Part shown: one piece after another, positions 8,615 through 18,244 of the stretch
Position numbering within the stretch: position 1 is the stretch's first letter
How the letters are laid out: each line of letters starts with the position of its first letter
Origin: an uncultured Pirellulaceae bacterium
GTDB lineage: Bacteria > Planctomycetota > Planctomycetia > Pirellulales > Pirellulaceae
Direction of reading: 5' to 3'
NCBI GenBank assembly: GCA_937941455.1
Contig: CALDHM010000007.1
Span: 157,881-221,880, forward strand
Length of the DNA: 64,000 bases
The notes under the pieces: generated by a model
What the model was told of the DNA's origin: nothing
What the model saw: only the letters and a program-made list of their open reading frames with translations
Database searches by the model: none
Made by a program: the position numbers and the translations under genes

Positions 8615-10033
8615 ATGCGACTTGTCAATTGGCTGGAAAGAACAGCGGTAGGATTCTTATTTGGTTTCATTTTGGTCGATCCTGCGGCAGCCGACTGGCG
8701 CGACGATATCGGATGGACCCGGTTGGTCACAGAATATAGCGGCCCGCCGGTCACCGGGGCTGGTGTTCAAGTTTCCGTTGTTGAAGGATCCGATAATGCG
8801 GGCAATTACATGCCTATGAATCCGGGTCCGCTCCCACCGGAGTTTACTGGCAAAACGATCGTTAATGGTACCGGGACCCATACTGGCGAATCACCTCACT
8901 CTCGGCAAGTCTCGCGGGCCATGTTCGGTAATCTGACCAGCATCGCTACGGGTACCAGTCATGTCACTGTGTATTCAGCCGGTGATTGGATCGACAATCG
9001 CATCGGTTTTGCATCTGGAGGTGATCCGGTCCCTCACAATTTTCGGGTTCAAAATCACTCTTGGGTATACCAGCCATCGGTCGCGGTCGCTGAGAACATC
9101 CTCAAGCGTGTTGACTACGTCGCGCAACGAGACCAAGTCACCATTGTGGCCGGTACGGCCAACAGTGGTACTTTGTTGCGAGTTCTTGTCCACGGTTACA
9201 ACCTGCTGATTGTCGGTCGCCCCGACGGAGGACATAGTAAGGGGCTGACCAGTTTCTACGGGACCGGTCGTGTCCGCCCGGATATTGTCGCTCCCTCGCC
9301 GTATCCTGGACCACCCTTTTACACGAGTCATACCACCCCGATCGTTTCCTCGATTGCGACGCTGTTGCACCAAGCTGCGGCCGGAACCGATGCCGCCCGT
9401 AGCGACACCATGCGGGCCATCATCATGGCCGGAGCCACCAAGGACCCTTTTCCGACATGGAACCGCACCACCACCCGGCCCCTGGACACGATCTATGGCG
9501 TCGGTCAGGCGAACATCTACAACAGTTACAAAATTGTTGAAGCGGGTGAGACCAATGGCTCCCTGATCGAACCGACCTCATCAATAGGAAATTATGGTTG
9601 GGATTTCGTTTCCAGCCTCTCCCCCTCCGATGCGATGCACTACGATATTGTTATCCCCCCAGGCAAAGAGTGGCGCGATGTTTCCCTCGTATTGGCTTGG
9701 AACATCAACGTTGAAGACTCTGATCCGTCCCCCGCAGTCTTCAATCCGGTGACCACTCTCGCGAATTTCGATATGCGATTCTACGATTCCTCAGGCACAT
9801 TTTTGGGGACGTTGCTCGATCAGAGCGTGGCGACCGCCGGTAACGTCGAACACATCTTCTTCAACTCGTTGGGGCCAGGTCGGTACACCATACGAATCAC
9901 CACCAACATGAATTACAGCTTCGCACTGGCCTGGAGCTCGACGGCGATTCCTGAGCCGCTGGCCGGGGCGACTTTGGTCTTGGCGTCCACCCTGTTGGGG
10001 GTCAGCTATCGATCGCGTCGCCGACCATTTTGA
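8615..10033 (+). CDS. divergent subtilase-fold protein with PEP-CTERM-like C-terminus
   Basis: The 472-residue protein starts with a signal peptide (cleavage near residue 26, PAAA-D). The subtilisin landmarks are recognisable but altered. GAGVQVSVVEGS places Glu57 where the catalytic Asp stands, PHSRQVSRAMFG keeps a His (95), and YTSHTTPIVSS keeps a Ser (238) at the GTSxAxP site. A beta-sandwich P-domain-like region follows (about 340-445). The end, IPEPLAGATLVLASTLLG then RSRRR, looks like a PEP-CTERM sorting tail: PEP motif, hydrophobic helix, basic end. So it is probably exported and anchored or processed by an exosortase-type system. Protease activity is doubtful because the Asp is Glu and the motifs are weak. 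Confidence 0.75.
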   Translation: MRLVNWLERTAVGFLFGFILVDPAAADWRDDIGWTRLVTEYSGPPVTGAGVQVSVVEGSDNAGNYMPMNPGPLPPEFTGKTIVNGTGTHTGESPHSRQVSRAMFGNLTSIATGTSHVTVYSAGDWIDNRIGFASGGDPVPHNFRVQNHSWVYQPSVAVAENILKRVDYVAQRDQVTIVAGTANSGTLLRVLVHGYNLLIVGRPDGGHSKGLTSFYGTGRVRPDIVAPSPYPGPPFYTSHTTPIVSSIATLLHQAAAGTDAARSDTMRAIIMAGATKDPFPTWNRTTTRPLDTIYGVGQANIYNSYKIVEAGETNGSLIEPTSSIGNYGWDFVSSLSPSDAMHYDIVIPPGKEWRDVSLVLAWNINVEDSDPSPAVFNPVTTLANFDMRFYDSSGTFLGTLLDQSVATAGNVEHIFFNSLGPGRYTIRITTNMNYSFALAWSSTAIPEPLAGATLVLASTLLGVSYRSRRRPF

Positions 10034-10039
10034 TATTTT

Positions 10040-10098
10040 GAGTCTATCCCCGAACTTTCAGACGCCGTAACCCGAAGCTCGCGAGGGAGCGTAACGAT
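10040..10098 (+). repeat. intergenic repeat family B, copy B2
   Basis: GAGTCTATCCCCGAACTTTC followed by GCCGTAACCCGAAGC and CGAGGGAGCGTAACG. This is the same order as copy B1 at 7300. It begins seven bases after the subtilase-like stop. The rest of 10099-10333 holds no gene that I can support. Confidence 0.6.
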
Positions 10099-10333
10099 AT
10101 AAGCGGTTGGCTTACGTGGCAGCCGAACCTTAGGCTGATAACAATCGAGCTTGGACGCGCGACGTTAGCACTGCCAAACGTGCAATCGCGACGAGCCGAA
10201 ATTGTTTCGTATTGACCCGCAACCTAAAATTGGAACGCAGCCAAAGGTTTTCAAAGGCGATTCATGACGAGCGGGACCACGGGGTGGACACGTACGATTA
10301 TCGCTGGCCACAGCAAAAACGTAGGGAATCGAA

Positions 10334-11614
10334 ATGAGAGTAAAGAGGAATTGTCTGGCGATCGCCCTCAGCGCGTGTTTGCTCCCCCAAGAATTCAGCA
10401 ATGCTCAAGACACAGGACAGCTAACGCTGAAAAGCTCAGCGGGCCGTATCGCCGGGACCTTGGCCGACAAAGACGCCAAACACCCCGAAACGGGCAAACC
10501 CCTTCTGGCCGTGCGTACGCCGGCAGGAGGATTGATCGAGATCGAGCGGACCGAGGCGACCTGGCAACCGGCGGACGATTTGATCACTCAATATGCGGCG
10601 CTCCTGGCACAGTCCGGAGATGGTGTCGAAGATCATTGGAAAATGGTCGAATGGTGCTTGAGCCAAAAAGGCGGGCGCACGAAACTTGGCCAACAAATTG
10701 ACGACCACTTGCTGCAAATCATCCGCTTGTCGCCACAACACCCCGAAGCCACCAAAGAACTCAGCCGTCGCAAATGGATTAGGGTGGGTGGCCGCTGGAT
10801 TCCCGAAGCCCAATACTACTCGAATCTCGGATTCGTGTACGAAAAGAGCCGCTGGATTAGCAAGGTACTCTCGCAAGTGAACCAATATCTGGCCGGTGAG
10901 GAAGCCAAACTCGGAGCGCTCAAATCGGAACTGGCCAAATGGAAAAACCAACTTCCGCGTTACAGTTTCGATGAGGCCGTTCGCACGTTAACCTTGTTTG
11001 CCAACGAGTCCCTGATCCCGATTCTCGACAAGGAAGCCCAAGACACGAAAACCGTTGAATCGACACTGCGGCGGATCTATGTCGAAGTGATTGGCATGCT
11101 CCCCTCGCCGACCGCCCAGGATTCCCTCATCCGTTTTGTGCTCAATGATCCCGATGGCGAAATTCGCGAGCGGGCCAAGGAACTGCTTTTGTCACCACCC
11201 TTCAATTCGGGTTCCGTCACGAGATTCAGCACCTCATCGAAGCTGATCGGTGCCGGGGTGTTAGTGCCGCGCGATGGCATCCCGAATGAACGCCTGCAGT
11301 ATTACGCGGCTTTCCTCGGCGAGTTGGGAACACTCAATTCAGTATTGCCCCTCATCAATGCCATCAAAACCGTCCACCGCATCGACACCGGGGCAGATCC
11401 CAATCGGATGTCGATCAGCCAAAGCACCGGCCAAGGGGGGTTGCAAATCGGTGGCGGACCGAAATACATCGAAAAGGAATTCACCAACCAAAACGTGCTG
11501 GCCGCCCTCCGCCGCATCACCAAAAGCAATCCTGGTGACTCTCCCGAGCTCTGGCGGCAGTGGTACCTGAATCAGTTCACCTTGAGCCGCTTCACGGTGA
11601 CGGCCGACGAATAA
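10334..11614 (+). CDS. exported helical-repeat hypothetical protein
   Basis: A signal peptide is visible (MRVKRN basic start, hydrophobic core, cleavage near SNA-Q, residue 24). The 426-residue protein has a small domain with VRTPAGGLIEIER, a YxxNLGFVYEKSRW region, then alpha-helical HEAT-like repeats from about residue 215 (for example SPTAQDSLIRFVLNDPDGEIRERAKELLL). I do not recognise a named family; similar long secreted repeat proteins are frequent in planctomycetes. The ATG has AGGGA nearby. It probably acts in the periplasm-like space as a binding or scaffold protein; this is inference. Confidence 0.8.
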   Translation: MRVKRNCLAIALSACLLPQEFSNAQDTGQLTLKSSAGRIAGTLADKDAKHPETGKPLLAVRTPAGGLIEIERTEATWQPADDLITQYAALLAQSGDGVEDHWKMVEWCLSQKGGRTKLGQQIDDHLLQIIRLSPQHPEATKELSRRKWIRVGGRWIPEAQYYSNLGFVYEKSRWISKVLSQVNQYLAGEEAKLGALKSELAKWKNQLPRYSFDEAVRTLTLFANESLIPILDKEAQDTKTVESTLRRIYVEVIGMLPSPTAQDSLIRFVLNDPDGEIRERAKELLLSPPFNSGSVTRFSTSSKLIGAGVLVPRDGIPNERLQYYAAFLGELGTLNSVLPLINAIKTVHRIDTGADPNRMSISQSTGQGGLQIGGGPKYIEKEFTNQNVLAALRRITKSNPGDSPELWRQWYLNQFTLSRFTVTADE

Positions 11615-11757
11615 CGGCCACCCCGAACCAGCAGTTCGTCCCCCCAAAGACTTGAGCTCCGCGCTAAACAGTGTTTTCGACGATCCACCCACACGGCCGC
11701 GTCACGCGACGATGCGGCCATGCTTTAAAACGGCTCGGTCTTTTCCCTAATCCATTG

Positions 11758-11835
11758 GCCGGAACGTGCAAGCGCCGGTTTTCGGAAGAACTGCGGGTTA
11801 GTGCCCTGCGGCTGACGGGACTTGGCACTAAGTCC
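11758..11835 (+). repeat. intergenic repeat family A, copy A2 with terminal hairpin
   Basis: GCCGGAACGTGCAAGCGCC and GGTTTTCGGAAGAACTGCGG match copy A1. It ends in a hairpin, GGACTT (11818-11823) with AAGTCC (11830-11835) around the loop GGCACT. Copy A3 carries a hairpin at the same place with a different stem sequence. Confidence 0.65.
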
Positions 11836-11843
11836 GCCCGCGA

Positions 11844-13598
11844 TCATTCATCGTCGACTTTATCCCCGGGGAGCGGTGCCGGATAGCCAGCGTCTTTTTT
11901 CCCCGGCGTCTGCAACTCGCGCCATTTGCGCCGTTGCACGTAAGCTTCCCTCTCGCGGCGCAGGTTGTTCATCAATTCCTCATCGCTGTCTTCTTGGATT
12001 TCCAGCGCCTTGTCGATCCATTTGAGGGCGTTGTCGAAATCATCGATTTCCGCGTAGCTCGATGCCAGCGTGCTGAGGATGTGGGGCATCTTGTACTCCG
12101 TCAATTCACAAGCGCGAATCGACAATTCCACTGCTCGTTTCCCATCCCGCAGCTCATCGACTGGGGAAGTGGACAAAACCCACGCCAAATTATTGAGAAC
12201 CCCATCATCGGGATCATCAGCGGGCATCAATTCCAGAGCCCGTTCATAATCGACAATCGCCTCCTTGTGTTCGCCCAACGACAGCCGCGCGTCGCCGCGG
12301 CCACGGTAGATTCGCCAGACATCCGGGTTCGTTTCGAGCAGTTCATCGTAGATTTTGATCGCCGTTTGCGGATCGTCTTTGGCGTTGTGAATCGCTGCCA
12401 TTTGCATGCGATAATCGATGACTTCGGGGTTCGCTCGGGAGAGCTTCTTCAAGTCCTCCAAAGCGGCATCGAAATCCTTTTTCGAGGTCAGAATCAAGGA
12501 GCGAATCCACAGACCTCGGGCATTGCCGGGATTAATTTGCAACAAGCGGTTGATGTCCCGCAGCGCTCCCTCAGGATCCTTTTTGTCGGCCAGAATGATC
12601 GAGCGTACAAACAGGGCGTCCGGATTGTCCTTGTTCAATTGGAGAGATTTCTCGGCATCGGCCAGCGCTGCCTCGTTGTTTTTCAATTCCAGGTGCAACC
12701 GCGCCCGGGTTGAGTAAAGAATCGTCGACTCGGAATTTCGTTCGATCAGTTGGCTGAGACGCGCCAGGGCTTCTTCGTTGCGACCGGTAGCATTCAAGAT
12801 GGCGACCAAACGCAAACCGACATCGATTCGTTCGGGAGCGATGCGGTTGAAGGCTTCGAGATCCTCCAGGGCCTTGTCGATTTCGTCTCGTTGCAAGAAC
12901 AATTCACTGCGCAGGGCCAACGCATTGGTGTTGTTCGGGTCGATCTTGATCGCCTGGCTCAAGTCGTTCATCTGTCGTTCTTCGTCGTCACTGAGGGACG
13001 CGCGTATCATTAAGGCTTGGGACAATTGCGCCGGGTCTTCGGCAGCTAACTCGATCGATTTGGCAATGGCCTGCTCGGCCCGATCGCGATTCCCTCCCTC
13101 CAACGCATTCAATTGAGCGATCAAGATGTGCGCGGCGAGAAGTTCAGGCTTGGCCTCGACTGCTTTCTCCAGTCGCGATAAGGCCTCGGTGCGATAAATG
13201 CGCCAGCGGCGATCGCGAGGCTCTGCCATAATTTTTGGTAGGAATTGCTCGGCATGTTGCACGAGGGTCGAGGCCATCAACTCGACGGCCTGTTCCCGAT
13301 TGGATTCGTCGAGCCCTTTCTCGATGGCTGATTTGCAGAGGGCCACGATTTTGTCGAAATCGCGTGGCTCGGTGGCGTTGATTTTCAACTCGAAGGCAGC
13401 GTCCAGGTCGGCTTGGCCATCATTCTTGGACTCGACCGCTTGTTTGGCTTCATCTTGGCTTTTTTCTTCTTGAACAGGCAGAGCCCAAGCCGCCGACCCC
13501 ACGCCGCTGATGGTCACCAGCAGCCCTATTCTCAGCGCTGCCGACCATAACTTCATAGACCCGTATCCAAAATGCGCGGACGATCCGATCGCGTTCAT
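11844..13598 (-). CDS. exported tetratricopeptide repeat protein
   Basis: Tandem 34-residue TPR units fill most of the roughly 584 residues (about ten can be seen, for example PEGALRDINRLLQINPGNARGL and HKEAIVDYERALELMPADDP split by helix turns). A hydrophobic signal segment precedes them (IGLLVTISGVGSAAWALP). Start choice is uncertain: a TTG at 13616, the ATG at 13598 (GGAG twelve bases upstream) and the ATG at 13556, which begins right at the signal peptide, are all in frame. TPR arrays bind partner proteins; the partner is not evident. It is alone on this strand. Confidence is high for the fold and low for the role. Confidence 0.88.
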   Translation of the reverse strand: MNAIGSSAHFGYGSMKLWSAALRIGLLVTISGVGSAAWALPVQEEKSQDEAKQAVESKNDGQADLDAAFELKINATEPRDFDKIVALCKSAIEKGLDESNREQAVELMASTLVQHAEQFLPKIMAEPRDRRWRIYRTEALSRLEKAVEAKPELLAAHILIAQLNALEGGNRDRAEQAIAKSIELAAEDPAQLSQALMIRASLSDDEERQMNDLSQAIKIDPNNTNALALRSELFLQRDEIDKALEDLEAFNRIAPERIDVGLRLVAILNATGRNEEALARLSQLIERNSESTILYSTRARLHLELKNNEAALADAEKSLQLNKDNPDALFVRSIILADKKDPEGALRDINRLLQINPGNARGLWIRSLILTSKKDFDAALEDLKKLSRANPEVIDYRMQMAAIHNAKDDPQTAIKIYDELLETNPDVWRIYRGRGDARLSLGEHKEAIVDYERALELMPADDPDDGVLNNLAWVLSTSPVDELRDGKRAVELSIRACELTEYKMPHILSTLASSYAEIDDFDNALKWIDKALEIQEDSDEELMNNLRREREAYVQRRKWRELQTPGKKDAGYPAPLPGDKVDDE

Positions 13599-14307
13599 TT
13601 GTTTCTGTTTCTCCAAAAAACTGAGTCATTGCAGAGCGGCCGAGAATTCGCTTTGGCCCCAACAATGACCGGCCATCGAATGATGTCTCCCTCGGCGGCT
13701 CCTCAGGAACGTATTCTAAAAACTCGTTGTCGCTAACCAGTCAGGTCCCGGCAAGGATTCTCCGCTCCGCTTGGGCCGAACGGCTGCTTGCGGAGACTCG
13801 CAGGGTAGGTCGAAATCACCCTCGTGGAATACAAAGGACCAACCGTGGTTGCTCCACCACGAGGCCGTCCGATCGCCACCCGCACGGTGAACGTAGGTCG
13901 GGCCCATGGCCCTCGAGCGAAGGGGTGTTCGGCGTTATCCTCGGTATGCCAACAGTCATCACATTCTATTGGATTTTACAGTTGGCAGCAAATCACGGCT
14001 TGTAGGGTTTTTGTCGACGGATTCTTTGGCCGGGCTTCTCGATTTGCCGACGATTCTGATCGCAATGACAACCAAGCAACCAATTCTGGGTGAAGCCGGA
14101 GTCCGGGCTTCCGTTTAACTCGAAAATGCCCGAAAAATAGAGATATTTGCGGGGCGAAAAATGCTGGAAAGTCGGTTTTCCCCGACTATGATAGACTTAG
14201 TATCAAAGTTTTTACCTTGCCCCCCGTGGCGAGTGGCCGAATAATCATCGAAGAGTCGACCGGTTGCTAGGCAAGGCAAACCGCGTCCGAGGCTAAGGAG
14301 TTTTTGG
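13599..14307. other. long non-coding gap between divergent genes
   Basis: No open frame here has good codon structure or a ribosome site. It holds the upstream regions of the TPR gene (minus) and the GGM-repeat gene (plus), and a small hairpin, AGTCGG/CCGACT, at about 14170-14187 just before the promoter candidate. Confidence 0.5.
14165..14192 (+). promoter_or_regulatory. possible promoter of the GGM-repeat gene
   Basis: TATGAT at 14187-14192 (5 of 6 to the -10 consensus) lies 16 bases after TGGAAA at 14165-14170 (4 of 6 to TTGACA). It is about 115 bases upstream of the ATG at 14308. The -35/-10 call is by eye only. Confidence 0.3.
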
Positions 14308-15279
<972 letters not shown>

Positions 15280-15308
15280 CGGGTTCGTACCGCTGATAGC
15301 GATCAACC

Positions 15309-15336
15309 AACCGGCCAATCCCAGGCCGGTTTTTTT
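15309..15336 (+). terminator. intrinsic terminator
   Basis: AACCGGCC (15309-15316) and GGCCGGTT (15324-15331) form a perfect 8-bp stem with a seven-base loop, followed by a T tract to 15336. It lies 29 bases after the stop of the GGM-repeat gene. The rest, 15337-15681, shows no gene. Confidence 0.9.
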
Positions 15337-15681
15337 ATGGAACGCTTCCTTAATCGTGCTGGCCGCGAACAGGATTCATGGGCCGCTTGCCAAGAAACCA
15401 CGAACGCAGCCATTGCGAACCACCAATTCGTTGTGCAAGATGCATCGGCCGACGCGTTGAAAGCCTATCTTGCAAAATGGCTCCTACCTGCCACGTGACG
15501 GCGAACGAGAAGAAACTGGGGGGAATCCTGCCTGCCAGGTTCGGCGGTCAACGTTGCCTTGAAATTGGCAAATTTGGGTTTGTGCCCCTCGCCTCGGTTG
15601 TTTTCATCGCAAGCCGTTATCAGCGCGAACCGGTGCATCCGAAATTAAGAGGTGGACCAATCTTTAGACTTCAGGTGTATT

Positions 15682-16605
15682 ATGGAATTGAGCGATGAAG
15701 CTTTGGCCGATTTGGATCAGTTGATTCGTCATGCGTTACGCGAGGATTTAGGCGAAATAGGGGATTGTACCAGCCAATCTTTGTTTCCCACCGTCGTGCA
15801 GGGAAGTGCCACTTTACTGCCCCGCGTCGCTGGAGTCGTCTGCGGCTTGGCCGTTGTTCCCCGAGTTTTGGCAATCGCCGCAACGGGTTTGACCTGGGTT
15901 CCCCTAGCTCGCGATGGCCAAGCGGTCCAGCCCAAAACGCCCTTGGGGCGCTTCGTCGGCGACGCGCGAGAAATCCTCATAGTGGAACGAACCTGCCTGA
16001 ATTTTCTCGGCCGACTGAGTGGAATCGCTTCCCTTACTGCCGCCTATCAACATCAGCTGTCGGGCACTTCGGCCGAGCTCCTGGATACACGCAAGACGAC
16101 CCCCGGTTGGCGACGACTCGAAAAATACGCCGTCCACTGTGGGGGGGGCACGACGCATCGCATGGGGCTCTACGACGCCATCCTCATCAAGGACAACCAT
16201 CTTGCTATGCTGAAGCAATGTAGCGAAACCGGTACCAATGTCATTATCGAGGCGATCCGTCGAGCGCGGCATTGGATCGCCAACAACGCCCAGCGATTAT
16301 CCCGCGGCCCAAGGACCGTTTTGCAAATTGAGGTCGACTCGCTTGATCAATTCGAGCAAGCTCTAGCCGCTGACCCAGATATCATCCTGCTTGACAACAT
16401 GACCCCGGAAATGATCGGCAAGGCGGTAGCGATTCGCAACGCCCGCGCACCGCACGTCAAACTCGAGGCCTCCGGCGGCATCAATTTGCAAACGATCCGC
16501 GACGTCGCCCTCACCGGAGTCGACCGCATCAGCGTCGGCGCTCTCACCCACTCCGCCACCAACTTCGACATCGGCCTGGATTGGGATTTGTCATCTCCAT
16601 CTTAA
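15682..16605 (+). CDS. nadC: nicotinate-nucleotide pyrophosphorylase (quinolinate phosphoribosyltransferase)
   Basis: The enzyme converts quinolinate and PRPP into nicotinate mononucleotide in NAD synthesis. Hallmarks are present in order: LREDLGEIGDCTS near the N-terminus, ERTCLNFLGRLSGIAS, LLDTRKTTPGWRRLEKYAV, GGGTTHRMGLYDAILIKDNH, an EVDSLDQ segment, ILLDNM and LEASGGINL, and a final VDRISVGALTHS. An in-frame GTG at 15652 would add ten residues, but the ATG at 15682 is more likely. No other nad gene is adjacent. The last 34 bases of the coding region recur at 17888-17921. Confidence 0.95.
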   Translation: MELSDEALADLDQLIRHALREDLGEIGDCTSQSLFPTVVQGSATLLPRVAGVVCGLAVVPRVLAIAATGLTWVPLARDGQAVQPKTPLGRFVGDAREILIVERTCLNFLGRLSGIASLTAAYQHQLSGTSAELLDTRKTTPGWRRLEKYAVHCGGGTTHRMGLYDAILIKDNHLAMLKQCSETGTNVIIEAIRRARHWIANNAQRLSRGPRTVLQIEVDSLDQFEQALAADPDIILLDNMTPEMIGKAVAIRNARAPHVKLEASGGINLQTIRDVALTGVDRISVGALTHSATNFDIGLDWDLSSPS

Positions 16606-16758
16606 ACGCGAATCGAAAGCAAGGTCTTCGAGCCAGCATGCAATACTGTCGGATACAACAGACTCGGCGTCATTCGCAATAAAACCAAGCGCTGATGCCA
16701 AATGTGGCACTTGGATGCTAGGCCGGGAACGACCACGTTATGTCTACCAAGAATCCAT

Positions 16759-16884
16759 TTAGCCGCGAAGTTGTGATGCGGAAACTCGAATGACTCCGTC
16801 TTCCATCTCGTAGATAGTGTCGAAGACATCGAGCGTGCAATGGTCGTGGCGACGACAATGACACCGGCGCCGTGTTGCCTGGCG
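16759..16884 (-). pseudogene. C-terminal remnant of an ABC transporter ATPase
   Basis: Translating the minus strand gives GVIVVA, then after a shift of frame DHCTLDVFDTIYEMEDGVI and a stop at 16761-16759. This is the D/H-loop end of a DevA/LolD-type ABC ATPase (usual form VVVTHDHR...D.IYEMEDG). Everything before it (Walker A, signature, Walker B) is missing. It is joined directly to the HlyD-like remnant, so the permease gene and most of the ATPase gene were deleted. Confidence 0.65.
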
Positions 16885-17596
16885 TCTACGCGGGCTGTTT
16901 CTTTAAGATGGTCCATATGCCATTCATCGACCCAGGCGGAAATCTAAAGCTCGTCGATCGATATCAGTTGCGGAATCGGCGATCCGGGAACGACGATCGC
17001 GCTGGGATTACGCTCGCGTTTGATAATCAGTCCATCGAAGGGAGCGCGCAATCTGGAATCCGCGAGGCGGGCTTCATGAAATTTCAGGGTTTCCCGATTG
17101 ATCGCCACCTGTTGCTAGGCTTCCAGCAAATTGGCTTCGGCTCTCAAAAGTCCGAATCTAGCTAAATCGAACGCTTCCTGGCTTTAGTCGAACTCCGCCT
17201 GACTCATCGAATTGGTAGCCATCAACTTCTGCGTTCGGCTGTTGTCCGCCTCCGCTGGATGAATACTCGCCGAAGCCATACGCACCTGTTGCGCAGTTCT
17301 TCATCGTCCAGGCGGACCAGCAATTGCCCAGGTTCGACAATCGAGCCTCGGTCGACGAGCACTTCGGCGATTCGGTCTTGAATCTTCGGGCTGATGGTGG
17401 TGCGAACACATGACACGAGCGTCTCAGTTCCCATCCCGCTGCGAATGACTGGCCCAGTACTGACGATATGACTTTCAACCAAAATAGGTTGACTGCGGAT
17501 ATACCAGGCAAGCGCAATCACAATCGCGATGGCCAGCGGCAAATCGAGGATCCGTAACAATCGGGATAATTTCTGGACTATAGAGGATTAACTCAT
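16885..17596 (-). pseudogene. decayed HlyD/DevB-type membrane fusion protein gene
   Basis: Minus-strand frames give, in order, MS then a stop (17588-17590), an N-terminal membrane segment LPLAIAIVIALAWYI, and IAEVLVDRGSIVEPGQLLVRLDDEEL (typical HlyD lipoyl half). After a frameshift come QAEFD-stop-SQEAFDLA, a TAG at 17115-17117, LRAPFDGLIIKRERNPSAIV, VVPGSPIPQLISIDEL, a TAG at 16944-16946, and ISAWVDEWHMDHLKE. These are the standard segments of the adaptor of a DevBCA-type exporter. With at least four stops and frameshifts it cannot be expressed whole. It precedes the ATPase remnant in the usual gene order. Confidence 0.8.
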
Positions 17597-17887
17597 AATG
17601 AATATCCACTCAGCTCTAATTGACGCACTCGGAAGATTAAAACGGCACATTATCCCTTTAAATGCGTGAGTTTAGAAGGCTAAATCTGGGGCTCAATACT
17701 AGGCTTTGTTCCCAACTTTCAGCCGTAGCGCTTTCGGTCCAGCTTCCGCGATTACCGGCAACCATTACCCCGCCTTAGCCGGCTTTTGAAACTAAGTCTA
17801 GTTCGCTTTGAATTTTGGATCGCTTAGATTCTAGAAGAGACACTCTGAAGCTGGCTACGAGCGTGAGCAAGTGGCGCTCAGAAGTCA

Positions 17888-17921
17888 AACTTTGACATCG
17901 GCCTGGATTGGAATTTGTCAT
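17888..17921 (+). repeat. 34-bp duplicate of the nadC 3' end
   Basis: These 34 bases match the nadC tail at 16561-16594 with only two mismatches, starting AACTT(T/C)GACATCGGCC. The two copies bracket the decayed exporter block as imperfect direct repeats. The remaining stretch 17597-18244 holds only a decayed repeat-like segment (about 17700-17815) and no gene. Confidence 0.7.
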
Positions 17922-18244
17922 GACGAAAGTGCCAAGCAAACGGTCGAGCTAAGTCGCGATTCCACAACTAGGTCTTGCTTACGCGTCGGGTTGCCGCCGA
18001 TGATGACGGTGGGATAGGCTCTCGCTCCTTTCCCGGCAAATGGCTAATCCACATGGTGCTCGCCATTATCTGAAATCGTCGGGACAATCCTCGATCGACC
18101 AAATCAGACAATCCTAGCTTCTAAGTATTGCGAATCGCTAAGGAATAGGCCCAGGTTGCCTCCCGATCTCAAGAAACCAAACAACTGCAGACTAGCGCCC
18201 TAAAGCCAAGCGGTACATGTTCAAGTTTCCGATTTTTCGAAGTA

